Shown here piece by piece: positions 42,964 through 53,078 of a DNA stretch of 64,000 nucleotides. Source of the stretch: Macrolepiota albuminosa (Eukaryota; Basidiomycota; Agaricomycetes; Agaricales; Agaricaceae). Location of the stretch: the NCBI GenBank assembly GCA_027475525.1, contig JAMWFC010000007.1, positions 434,001 through 498,000 of the forward strand, in the 5' to 3' direction. Each line of letters begins with the position of its first letter. The stretch's first letter is position 1. Under the pieces are notes generated by a model that saw only the letters and a list, made by a program, of their open reading frames with translations, did no database searches and was not told the DNA's origin. A program made the position numbers and the translations under genes.

Positions 42964-45560
42964 AAATAAAGACTGTCCTCAGTCATTCACAGTTCCAGAT
43001 TAGGTCAAGTCCCATTTCTTCACCATCATATCAAAATTTTTGTCTGGACCTCCTGTAAGGTTTGTAGGTTTCTTTTGCATGTTTTGACTGTCCTCCCTGT
43101 TGCTTCAAAGACCACTTAAACCCCTCCTATGGTCCACTACATCCCTAGTTCACCATCTCCCATGGCTCCTACTGATCCTAAAAGACCCCTTGGTACTGAC
43201 CCCTACTTTCTGTACTCGTTCTCCACCTCACTACTCCTTCCTCATGGCTCTCTAACCACTTCTCTGTTCCTGTTTTCCCCATGCCACTCTTCCGATCATG
43301 TGAAGCAACAGGATTCTTATCTCCCACCTCGATACACGGTTCCCTTGCTCTGGGACACCTCCATTTCCCCTTTTGCCCTATTTCAACGTCTCAACGCACG
43401 CCCAACAGCTGCCTGGTATCCCCTTCTAGCTTCTACGTCTTAGCCACACGTGGCTCCCATCAGCTAGTCCTGTTGACCGCGCGTTCGATTCTGCCCAGGT
43501 GCACTTTGATTCCACCTGGTTGCGTTCGCATACGCCCCCTCCCAATGCATGGCTGCGCATCACTACTCCATTCTTTATGCCACCCCATAGACACGGAACG
43601 TCGACACTACATCTGTCTCCTTTATTCATTAATTCCTTCCCCCGATCACGCGGAACAACAGCGTTTTTCCAGAATTCCTGTATTCGGACGTCTGAGACTG
43701 TCTCTGAACGCTTCATACCCTCGGCACCCCTCCTTTTCCCCTTGCTTTCTCTTACGACGCCGCAATCGTACACGCGTGGACACCAACGGTAGGGTATCCC
43801 CGTTTGAGCTTTACGTCTTACGTGCATGGACAACCGCTTGGTCTGTCTACCCGCACGTTCAACTCTGCCCGGGCGCATTTTGCAAGTTGACGTTCCCTTG
43901 TCTCTTGCTCGCGCTTAGAGCACACCGTAGGTACAGAATTCTTTGCCTGTAGTAGCTTCATTACTACCTAATAGATCTCTTGATACCCCCTTTTCCTTGT
44001 TCTACCCTCTGCCGATCGTGTGGGGGCAACTCTTTGTTTTTCCCCCGCACTGACGTTCCTTGGTGCGTCTCTGTCCTTACTCCCTGCCTCCCTGCACTTG
44101 TCACTGTTACCACCAACCGCCTGGCCATGGCTTCCCCTGCAACACGGGACGTCGACACTCCATCCTTCATCCATTAATCCCTTTCCCCCCGATCACGCGG
44201 AACAACTGCAACTTTCACCGAATTCCAGTACACGGACGCGTCTGAGACATCACGGCTGTCTCAGACTCCTCCCTGTCCCTGCACTCATTCTTACCCCCTC
44301 CCTCTCCCTTTCGACGGCTTACTCGCACACGCGCAGACAACGCCCATAGTCTGTCTATCTTAGAGCAGTCCTCTTTGTTCTGGAGTGTCCGTCCTCAAAC
44401 TTTCTCGTCCGTGGTTCCCCTTTCAGTGCGTGACACGTCTTATCCCCTTGTTGCCTACTGACCACGCCATCCCTCCGATCATGCCAAACTACTGGGCCTT
44501 TGATCTCCCCCGAGATATACAAGACTCCTTACTCGGACGCGTCCGGGACGCCATTACCGCTGGGAGTTCTTCGTATCCCCTTTCTTTCTTTTACGTCTCA
44601 ACGCAAACCCACGCGGACAACATCAGTTAGTCCTGCTGACCGTACGTTCGATTCCACCTGGTTGCTTGCTGCGTTTCCGTCTTTACCCCCTGTCCCCACT
44701 TTTTCGATGCTCTACGTTTCACTCGCTCCTCAGTCAGGCTTACGACCCTTTCTACTAACGTCTTTCTTTCGCATCATTCTTCCAATCCACGGATCAACGG
44801 GACTTTGGTTTCTCCGCACTAAGGCAAGTTTCCCTTACTCTGGTACCAATTCTTGCCCCTTCCGTTCTTTTTCGACGTCTTAACGCGCACCCCACAACTA
44901 TAGGATATCCCCGTGCGTTCGACTCCAACCAAGTGTACTCTCTGCAAGTCGACGCTTTATTCCTGCTCGTGCGTGTCACGACGCACCCTTCCCACTGACT
45001 GCACCATCATTCCAGCTACGCGGAACCATGGTTTCTTGATCCCCGCTTGGCTACAGGGTTCCCGTACCCTGGTACCATTATCCCTGTTTGTCCCCTTTCG
45101 ACGTCCCCACGCATGGCCACGACTTTTACGCCTTACGTGCGTGGACGACAGCTTGGTCTGGCGGACCGCGCGTTCGACTCTGCACAGGCGCACTTTTGCG
45201 CTGGAATACTTGATTCTTTATGCTACGTTGTAGACACAAACTCCTGTCCGTAGCTTTGACCAATACATTTCCTCCCTGTTCCCCTCATTCAGAGTCCTGC
45301 ACTGGCAAACTTTGTCCACTCATGCCCAATACGTTGACGACAATATATATTCGCGTGTCGACGCGTTCAATTGTTGACGTAAGCACGTGCTCAATTACGC
45401 GTGACAACGTTATATAAGCAGGTGCACCGACGATTTGATTATCAAATCAGGAGCACCAGCTGAAGTCAACGTGACCAGCACGTGGTCACGTTTCCGAGAA
45501 CGCTCTTGCGCACGTCAACGTGATAACGCATGCTCGTTGACCCAACCCTCTTCTTGTTCC
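42964..45560. other. CpG-rich repeat-like DNA replacing pol in the LTR-A element
   Basis: From about 43270 to 45420 the DNA is pyrimidine-rich and unusually rich in CpG while both flanks are CpG-poor. Related words recur at irregular spacing: CCGATCACGCGGAACAAC and variants at 43288, 43643, 44013, 44198 and 44478; GACCGCGCGTTCGA-TCTGC near 43475, 44640 and 45165; TTTACGTCT-AACGC near 43380, 44590 and 44875. Short frames exist in several phases, none conserved. It looks like a degenerate repeat array built of 200-370 bp units, not a coding region. Confidence 0.6.
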
Positions 45561-45825
45561 CTTCTACACCCACCAACTTCTTCCCAAACCCATGAAGTTT
45601 GTTTGTAGCAATTGTATTAATTATTGCACAATGTCAACACATGTTTTCTGCACTTTTTCACTCTGGTTCTGCCAGAACCCCAGGACAGGAAGACTGAGTT
45701 ATTCTTCCTGTTCTTCCCCTAGGTGTACATTCCTGAGGTAGAGGTCCTCTTCTGCCTGTCCTTCATTCTTCTCTTCCCTTAGTTCTTGTAGTTTAGATGG
45801 TGTAATGCCAATCTGGTCTTCACTA

Positions 45826-46095
45826 CTAGTGGGCAGAGTGATTTGTTGCCTGACTTTTCTCCCCCCCACTCTTTAACTCTCTAGATAGGTAGCCTAGCTC
45901 TCTATTCAGATAAGCTCCCAGCAACTGCCTTGTCCTTTCCCCTTCTCCTCCAGTAGCATGGTAAACAGCCAAGTACACATCTCTGAGTTCTTGCTGCTCA
46001 AAACACTTCTCCTTGACACAGTACCCCTTGATCCAGACACCTTCCTCCTCACTCCCCTCTATCATTACAGCAGCCTCTCCTTGATCTGGAATCAA
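45826..46095 (-). pseudogene. Truncated pol start of the LTR-A element
   Basis: The frame starts at an ATGA overlap with the protease stop (46095-46092) and encodes GVWIKGYCVKEKCFEQQELR and DVYLAVYHATGGEGERTRQLL. Related autonomous Agaricomycete gypsy elements have a similar V-K-x-Y-C-x-K-E-K-C-F-E segment followed by a linker to the RT. Here it stops at 45826 and no RT follows. Confidence 0.6.
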
Positions 46096-47096
46096 CTCCT
46101 CAAGGCTGAAGCTTTTCCCAACTCCTCTTGGTTGCCACTAGAGGGTGCCTTGCCCCTCTCATAAGTAGGTAGCACAGTCCTCTTCCCAGTATTAGGATTT
46201 CGAATAGTAATCATGGCACTACCATCCTTCAAGTTCTGCACATTACTTTCAGTGGCTGTATCAAATGGCCTCCCCAGTAATACTGTATAGGCAGGTTTCT
46301 CAAATATATGCACTTGCAAGTATATTGTGAAACCCTCAGCAAACTTGAAGGGCACATTCTTGGCCATCCCCAAAGACTCATTGACTTGTTGATTAGCACT
46401 CTCCATGTGCAACCTTATGCCAGGATCCCAAGTCAATCCCAAACTTAGTGCCTTGTCCAAAGCCATGCACACAATCTGGGACCCACTGTCCAATATAGCC
46501 TCTACCTTTTCTTGGTTATTCACACTAGGATACAGAGACCTCAACACTTGTAAGTCTCTGGCCACATAGACCACTTCTGGCCTATTCCCTGGTGGAAGCT
46601 GTTCCAAGAAGGTAGCCACACAATCCTCATGAACCACTGATCCCTTTGGAATCCCCTCTTCTTCACTCTGAGAGATATGGTACCCTGGTTGAGGCAAGTC
46701 ATCTATGTTGACCTGGCCCATTACAGAAGCACTTCTATCCTCTTGTGCAAAGACCTTGGCTGCTGTCCACTTGGTAGCACCTTCTCTCCTTCTCCAAGTC
46801 TTCTCCAGAGCCTCCTGCAAGGCTGGCACCTTCAACAATTCCCTTGTAGAAATTGTCACCTCATTGTCCAATATTTTGCTGACAATCTCCTCCTCCCTTC
46901 TCTGCCAAACTCTGGGCTGGTACAGCTCTTTCTTGTCATTTTGAAATTTTATGATTTTCTCTCTATTGACAGCAGGCACCTGCTCAAAGGGCAGGTTCCC
47001 TTTGCCTACTTCTGTAACTCCCCTTTGCCTTTTCAGATCACTCTCAGGTGGTAATGGTGTCCTCAATTCAGGCTGGACCCTGCCATCTGCCACCAT
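46092..47096 (-). CDS. DUF4100-like domain and retropepsin of the LTR-A element
   Basis: The 334-codon minus ORF starts at 47096. It first holds a DUF4100-like part (EQVPAVNREKIIKFQNDKKE, EIVSKILDNEVTISTRELLK, VPALQEALEKTWRRR), typical of one group of Agaricomycete gypsy elements. From about residue 200 there is an aspartic protease with VEAILDSGSQIVCM (active Asp), and LLGRPFDTATESNV, the A-L-L-G-R-P-F strand before the end. It would cleave Gag and Pol. It lies in a different frame from gag, which ends 12 bp upstream, so a frameshift or separate initiation is needed. The ORF is intact. Confidence 0.8.
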   Translation of the reverse strand: MVADGRVQPELRTPLPPESDLKRQRGVTEVGKGNLPFEQVPAVNREKIIKFQNDKKELYQPRVWQRREEEIVSKILDNEVTISTRELLKVPALQEALEKTWRRREGATKWTAAKVFAQEDRSASVMGQVNIDDLPQPGYHISQSEEEGIPKGSVVHEDCVATFLEQLPPGNRPEVVYVARDLQVLRSLYPSVNNQEKVEAILDSGSQIVCMALDKALSLGLTWDPGIRLHMESANQQVNESLGMAKNVPFKFAEGFTIYLQVHIFEKPAYTVLLGRPFDTATESNVQNLKDGSAMITIRNPNTGKRTVLPTYERGKAPSSGNQEELGKASALRS

Positions 47097-47107
47097 CCTT
47101 GAGTTCT

Positions 47108-48544
47108 CTAAAAACCCTCCTGCTTCTGCTGGGTGTTCTTCTCATAAGTCTGACTCCTAGTAGTCATCAGACTTGACACCAAGTTCTGCAGCTCCTCTAT
47201 CTTTTTCTCCAAGTCCTCCCTTTCTTTTGGCACTGCCTGCACATAAGTAGCCACACTAGGCACAACTGTTACTGGTTCCTCTACCCATCCATAGAAGGCA
47301 GCAGCCTTAGAGTCCATGATAGCATTGACCCTCTCTTTTGGAGACACATTAGGTGGACTCCTGGGAATAGGATCCCCAGAAGGTAGCCTAGGCCTGCCTT
47401 CAAAAAGAATAAGCTTGCCCTCTTGGACTTGAGCCCTGAGGTATTCACAGTCATTGGTCCTGTGTCCCAACTCCCAACAATGATAACAGTTTATTCCTGC
47501 TGCTGAACTGTTGCCTCCTGGAAACTGGACAGTCTGTAAGGCCTGAGCAGGCATCCCCATCCTATTCTGCAGACCTCCCTGCATAGGAACCTGGCTCTTT
47601 GCCTTCCACTCATTGTTCATAGTCTGCATGAACCCCCTCAGACTGCTCATCTCTTTCCCCAGAGCCATGACTCCATCCTGGAGGTTAGCTAACCTCCCCT
47701 CAGTCTCCAAATCTGGCTCTTGCTTGACCTTGATCATCCCTGGGACCTTCTCCTGTGGACTGTCATTGTCCCTGAATGAGGTTCCAGAATCAACCAAAAT
47801 AGCCACCACATTGATGATTTCCTTCAGATCATATCTATCATCCTTGTGTCTCCTCCTGGTTATGTCACTATAATGACCATATTTTTGCAAGGCCTGGGCC
47901 AGAATAAGTTCCCTGAAGGCTGGGGTGAAGCACTTAGTGAACTTCTCAACCAGTGCCCCATTCCCAAGCACCCCCTTCAACTTCTTGGCTTCAGCCCTAA
48001 ACTTCCTGACCAGTGCATGGATCTCTTCTGTGTCATTCTGTCCCAACCTTGCATGCTCTCTACAGATCCTGTCAAGTACTGCCACACTCCCCTCATCAGA
48101 GATTGCCTCTGGGTAGGAATCTTGGACCTCCTTGACAAAGACCTCCCAACTTGACTCATCACTAAAACTGTCCAATCCCCTCCACTCACTGTCTGTCTCT
48201 GCATCCACATACTCTGTCACCCTCTCCTTTCTCTCCCCAGCATCATTAATCCCTGCAGCCTTGAAGAGACTCTCCATCTTTCTGAGGAAGCGCCTGACTT
48301 CAGTGGGCTGTGTGTGGGTGAACCTAGGTGCATCTCTGCTTGTAGACAGAGGCAATTTTTGTCTTGTAACTTCTGGCATATTTGATAGATTTGTACTTGA
48401 AATTTTGATAGTTTTGGATGTTGGCTTTCTGCTTGATCTCAAGACTTGTTCAGGGTCCCCAACACTATTGAGTGTGGTGGTCTTGCTGCTCCTGGTAGTG
48501 GGCTTGTGTGCTTGCTCCCTAGGACTGACCTTTTGCTTGGGCAC
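47108..48544 (-). CDS. Gag of the LTR-A element
   Basis: An intact 478-codon ORF starts 160 bp after the 5' LTR. It opens with a basic region (SPREQAHKPTTRSSKTTTLN), then RFLRKMESLFKAAGINDAGE, VTEYVDAETDSEWRGL, a capsid-like retrotrans-gag region, and the zinc knuckle CYHCWELGHRTNDC (C-x2-C-x4-H-x4-C) near residue 350. A C-terminal coiled coil follows (EREDLEKKIEELQNLVSSL). It would form the particle and bind RNA. Being intact in an otherwise pol-less element, it may be under selection for mobilisation or simply young. Confidence 0.85.
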   Translation of the reverse strand: MPKQKVSPREQAHKPTTRSSKTTTLNSVGDPEQVLRSSRKPTSKTIKISSTNLSNMPEVTRQKLPLSTSRDAPRFTHTQPTEVRRFLRKMESLFKAAGINDAGERKERVTEYVDAETDSEWRGLDSFSDESSWEVFVKEVQDSYPEAISDEGSVAVLDRICREHARLGQNDTEEIHALVRKFRAEAKKLKGVLGNGALVEKFTKCFTPAFRELILAQALQKYGHYSDITRRRHKDDRYDLKEIINVVAILVDSGTSFRDNDSPQEKVPGMIKVKQEPDLETEGRLANLQDGVMALGKEMSSLRGFMQTMNNEWKAKSQVPMQGGLQNRMGMPAQALQTVQFPGGNSSAAGINCYHCWELGHRTNDCEYLRAQVQEGKLILFEGRPRLPSGDPIPRSPPNVSPKERVNAIMDSKAAAFYGWVEEPVTVVPSVATYVQAVPKEREDLEKKIEELQNLVSSLMTTRSQTYEKNTQQKQEGF

Positions 48545-48683
48545 TGTCCTCTTTAGCTTCTCTGGGGTAGACCCTCTTGGTGCAAATGAAATCTTGAATT
48601 AAGCTTGAGGTGAACCTGACTTGCTGGTCCACAAATGAACTTGATGACAGTGTTTCTTGTTGGTAAACTTTCTAAGCCAAAGC

Positions 48684-48701
48684 CCCTCGCGGTGGGCTCC
48701 A
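48684..48701 (-). other. Primer-binding site of the LTR-A element
   Basis: Two bases after the 5' LTR, element sense reads TGGAGCCCACCGCGAGGG. It starts TGG, the complement of a tRNA CCA end, and a U73-type tRNA with acceptor GCCCACC would fit. The tRNA itself was not identified. Confidence 0.6.
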
Positions 48702-48703
48702 GA

Positions 48704-49648
48704 TGTAGTACTTGGTTGCAAGTAGTACTGATAGTTCTGGGGCTTTCTTGAAGTCTTAGAAAGTGACCTCTAATCCACACTGGTGCTTGATGATAAAAAC
48801 TTGATGTATTGGGTGCTTCACAGAATATCAAATATCCTGATGGGCAGAAGAAGGTTCTCAATAAACTCCAGCCTAAGCAGTTCACTCCCTGGGAACCACC
48901 GAGCCTTTGTCTACCAATAGACTTCCAATGAGAGGTGTTCAATAAACTCTAGCCTAAGTGATTCACTCCCTGGGAACCACCGAGCCTTTGCCTATCAATT
49001 GCCTGTCTATTCTCTACTAAACTTGGGCTATTTATACTGTTTTTCTGGTGCACAGACCACTATCTACACATGACTCTTTTGTTGTCAACTCCCCAGCCTC
49101 CAGAACATATTTGATAGTCCAATTTCCCTTTTGGGAGGCATGTTTCGGTGCCACCAGTTCCACCATTCAACTTCTTGTTCCACCATTCCTCCGGATGTCT
49201 CTGATTGCCACTTCCCCATTTGCTTCAGCTCCATTTAGCACGATCCCATTCATAGATCCTTCTTTCCCCTTTTAGCACTTCCCTGCATTCCATGCTTCTT
49301 TTGACATCCCTCCATGCTTCTTTTCCTTTCCCCTTTCAGTCATGTCAAATCGGGCATTGTCAGATCTGATCTTGATCTAGATCATCATAAATTGATCCCA
49401 TTTCGTCACTTCTGCCAGCTCCCATGCTTCTCCTCCCCATTACAGTGGTTGGACTATTGTTGAGTGGATAGCTTGAGCTGGTCCCTGCCCTTTGTTCTGT
49501 ACTGTCTGTGTATTTATTGGGGTGTTTTTGGAGATATAATTTGTTGAGACTGCTACCAGGAGGCTTACAGTTTTCAGCCCATAATTAAATGTTTATTTTG
49601 ACTTCTGGTGCATGTTGTGTCCCTGACTGCTGGTACAGCGTCGTATCA
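48704..49648 (-). repeat. LTR-A element, 5' LTR
   Basis: 945 bp, apparently identical to 42006-42950 and in the same orientation; it carries the promoter for the minus-strand gag. Confidence 0.93.
49029..49036 (-). promoter_or_regulatory. TATA box of LTR-A
   Basis: In element sense CAGTATAAATAGCCC occurs in all four LTR-A copies (also at 854-861, 42331-42338, 58565-58572), about 600 bp into the LTR, a plausible start region for the element transcript. Confidence 0.6.
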
Positions 49649-49773
49649 CTATCAGATGCCCCTCTACTTGCAAAAGATGGAGGTAGACAATGAGAGGTGC
49701 TATGAGTGTCCAGAAGATAGTATGCACCAAGAGTGCTATTACCAGGTTACATCATCACATCTGCCAGCATCAG

Positions 49774-50520
49774 TGTCACGACCCCCTCCGGGACACCCCC
49801 AGAACCCCATCCAGGACCCTCCCTCTGACCCCACAGGACGCACCCTGCCATCACACGCATTAAGAACTGCCATCACCTGGCAACCCTGGCAACCCCGCAT
49901 CATGAACCCGGGATCAACCATCATCAGCCCTCGATCAATGACCGGATCATGCCAACTGCTTCTGGGCCATCACGCATCACGCATCACAGCTCCCTCTGAG
50001 CCAATTGATCGTGTGCCCACATGCATGATCCTGGTATACAGTCCCCCTCCCGCTACTCAATGCCCCCCCAGAACTTATCCCAGACACCCCGGAACCCCAG
50101 AGACCTGGACCCGGCCCCATAGTACTTATAGTGTAACTCCCCGATTGTAGTTGCTAGTCTTGATATTAACTTGAATTGTTGCGTGCCCTCTGCTTGATTG
50201 GTACACGCTGACTGGCATGCTTCGACTGGCACGCTTGAACAACCGTATGCTCTGAGTTTGGTATGCACTTCGTGACTTGCAATTTGTTAACCCAGTCTCA
50301 TCTTAGAACTCCCAGTTCTCGACTTGACCCCCACCCAACCCCCGGCCTCTAAGACCCAAAACTCCTGGACCAAGTTCTCTTCCCCAGGATTACCCCTGTC
50401 CACATCTTGAACTCCAGAGTCCTAACTCCAGAGTTCTAGACACCTGAGTATCTATGGGTCAAGTCCGCCTCGTAAGGGCGTTGCTTTTCCAGAAAGCCCC
50501 TGACTCAGCAGAACCTAACA
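49774..50520 (+). mobile_element. Solo LTR, family C, TSD ATCAG
   Basis: 747 bp from TGTCACGACC to AACCTAACA, matching the Gypsy-1 5' LTR along its length. ATCAG flanks both sides (49769-49773, 50521-50525). It has lost many CpG compared with Gypsy-1, so it is an older relic. Confidence 0.93.
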
Positions 50521-50607
50521 ATCAGTACCAATATATGCTGGTGTAGTGACAGGACCACTGTCCATGCCATGAGCACATTAGCCCATGGCTGAGCCATATG
50601 TGGAACC

Positions 50608-51099
50608 TGTCAGGGGACTCCTCATTTCTTCCTTCTTTCACTTCTTACTTCTTCTGCTCTCCTTTCATTCATTCTCTTATTTCTTCTGACATTATTTCAT
50701 TTTACTATTTCTATTCTTTCAACACTATCTATTTTTCAGCCCTTGAGGTGCTCTGGTTTTTTAGCTACCATTCAGACAAGTGTGGGCCCTTCAGCACCGC
50801 TTCCAGACTGCTTACATAAGTCAGAGTTTGCCAGAGTTTGCCCCTTATTTGTGCAATTATTTGTACAGGCAATTTTTGAGTTTTTAAGGTTTTGTTGTAC
50901 TGTACAGTTGTTTTCCATGCTTCAGAGGCCCTAGAAGCGTCCAACCTGGCATAAGAAATCCCTAGACGTCGTTTTCTTTGGATCTCCCTCTGCCAGATGA
51001 GTAGTTATTATGATATTGTCAGTACATACTCTAATACACTTTGGATCTCCCTCTGCCAGCTGTGTGACTGAGCCACAGCCTCTAGAGGTCACCCTTACA
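50608..51099 (+). mobile_element. Solo LTR, family B
   Basis: 492 bp from TGTCAGGGGACTCC to CCCTTACA, same family as 39101-39598 in the opposite orientation. Flanks GAACC and (A)CAACC suggest an imperfect 5-bp target duplication. ORF-X copy 2 shows the uninterrupted site (GAGGAGCCTGCGCC near 62068-62081). Confidence 0.85.
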
Positions 51100-52612
51100 A
51101 CAACCTGTGCCATAAGCACAGGAATTAGCAGTGTCAGAAGCACTCTTTTGCTGACTAGAAGCAGTGGGAGAGCCAGTCCCTGCCACTGCATCCTTTCTGC
51201 AAGATAGTTTGGCAGCGGTTGTGATTGAGAGTTGCTTGACCAGATCAAGCTGATGAGAGGCAGCACATATCAGCACTAGAGCAGATCAACTGTGCTTCCA
51301 AGCACAAAGTGCCAACCTTTGAAGAACCAACCTTTGAGGTCAAGAGGGGTAGATATTAGCCTGCTTGACCAGTTGAGCCTCCATAGACAAGAATGCCAAT
51401 GGCAGCACAGCCTGCTCAGCCCATTGCTTCATCATCCATGATTACTCACTATGGCCCCTCAGGCCCCATCAAAGTCACTGGCCACAGTCAGTGAGTCTTT
51501 GGCTGAGCTGTCTCTGGGCCAGCAGAAAACTGCACTATCTCAGGCTCCACCTATAGGGTCCAAACCTGTTACTGTGGTGCCAAGAGTGCTTATTCAGAAT
51601 ATTCCTTGTGCTACACCTGGAAAAAAACCTCTGGTGTGAAATGTGCCTGCATCTTCAGTGGCTCAGCCACCATCTACTTTATCTGCCCTGGACATGCCAG
51701 GGCCATCTCATCAGCATCATGGCCATAAACTGCTGCTTCATGCTTCTAAGCTGGAGGTGATAGCCTTTGCTGCTGGCATCTCCAAACAAGCTAGAGAAGC
51801 TCAGATGCTATTTATGTTGCCTGTTTTGATGCCAGCACCACTGGCAAAGTATCCTGTGGTCATCCTGACCTCAGACCTGCACATGCCAGCACAATATGAT
51901 AGTCTGGTGGTAACCAAGAAAAATAAGCCTGTGCCTGGAAAAGGCAAAGCAAAAGTTGTCTCCCTCTCCAATGAGAGCAGCTATAAAGAGTTGAGCTCAG
52001 AACAGGAGAAGAATGAGGAAGGGGAAATAGCTGCTGACCGTTTTCAATGTATTGAGCACAATAAGTGCATTGCAAAGAAGAAGGTGAATTGCACCAAAGA
52101 GCTATAGGCCCTTTGATATAGGGCTGAGGATGATTTTTCAGAGAGAATCCCTGATGGTTTAGGGGTGAAAATATGGGGCCTGCTTGATGTAAAGCAGATA
52201 AATTTGTGCTTTAGAAGAGCACCCAGCTATTGCATCTATTATTTGTATCTCATGAACCATGGTGCTGATGGGAGCAGATACTAACAGAGTGGTGTCATAT
52301 GAATTTGCCTCTGGACAGCATGCCCACATTCCTGGCACAATTGTATACAAGCACACTCTACACAGTCTCTCCCACACTTCTTTAGAGCTGAACATGCTCT
52401 ATAAATATTATATAAATGTACACATCTCTTGTCTCAACAGAATTGTCATGTATATACTGATTACTGAGCTTCAGATGTTTGCATGTTAAACAAATGAAGC
52501 TCTGCATGATAGAACAATGCGGCTCCTTATGACAGAGCTACAATACCAAGATCTCATAAATCTGATGCAAAGTCCTGCTGACCTTGCCCTTGTAGAGCAA
52601 TGACACATTCCA

Positions 52613-52870
52613 TGTAACAGAGTCATCCGTGTTACAAGCGTCAACGACGCTATAATCGTTTAATAGAGTATTACATAAGACAACATCTTGTTTTCACTCT
52701 AAGTACTAGTCAAATCCAATACTGCGGTCTGATTTAGCACTTGTGTGATACACACAAGATAGTTCTAACTCGTAACTCAGGTTACATTTTTTTAAATCTT
52801 CTGCTATCGGCTTTAAACTCTAGGCTTGTTACCGACTAGGCAACTATCATCAAAACCTCTCAATTTTCTA
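52613..52870 (+). repeat. Possible Gypsy-2 5' LTR
   Basis: The non-coding stretch begins TGTAACAGAG. A CA near 52850-52870 may be its end. Without a second copy the borders are tentative. Confidence 0.4.
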
Positions 52871-52924
52871 TTGGCATCACATTGAAAACGTGCTTTCATG
52901 ACTGGCTCTCTTGATCCGGATCCT

Positions 52925-53078
52925 TCGTTCCCAGCTGCAGACACAGGTGACTTACCTGTGCTTCAAGCTGTGAAGACGCAATCTGCGTCAGCATACCAAC
53001 CTCGTTCCCAGCTGCAGACACAGGTGACTTACCTGTGCTTCAAGCTGTGAAGACGCAATCTGCGTCAGCATACCAACC
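52925..53078. repeat. 77-bp tandem duplication ahead of Gypsy-2 gag
   Basis: Copies start at 52925 and 53002. One copy gives LQAVKTQSASAYQPPPKRDK in the gag-like frame. Confidence 0.97.

Larger units (their letters stand above)
42006..49648 (-). mobile_element. Non-autonomous LTR-A retrotransposon, TSD CTAT
   Basis: Two LTRs of 945 bp (42006-42950, 48704-49648) appear identical and enclose 5.75 kb with PBS, PPT, gag and protease on minus, flanked by CTAT (42002-42005 and 49649-49652). The empty site is confirmed by ORF-X copy 2, where CTCCCATACCAGATGCC corresponds to the joined flanks. The pol frame breaks off soon after the protease, and RT, RNase H and integrase are missing; 43.1-45.5 kb holds unrelated CpG-rich DNA. 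It must rely on enzymes from another element. Near-identical LTRs mean recent movement. Confidence 0.92.
41945..52612 (+). pseudogene. ORF-X copy 1, split by three insertions
   Basis: Four pieces (41945-42005, 49649-49773, 50521-50607, 51100-52612) match ORF-X copy 2 at 61830-63605 in order: CAGATGCCCCTC-AC-TGCAA-AGATGGAGGT, then TGGCTGAGCCATATGTGGA, then TCTTTGGCTGAGCTGTCTCTGGG and the longest open piece 51643-52107 (KLEVIAFAAGISKQAREAQM and EGEIAADRFQC). Insertions are the LTR-A element, a solo LTR-C and a solo LTR-B; at 52612 Gypsy-2 cuts it off. TGA at 51637-51639 stands where copy 2 has CGA. Most CpG of copy 2 are TpG or CpA here. No known domain. Confidence 0.7.

Noticed and set aside
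43129..45417. Serine/proline-rich frames in the CpG-rich part of the LTR-A element
   Set aside because: They change frame with each repeat word, lie against the element's coding strand, and have no conserved motif.
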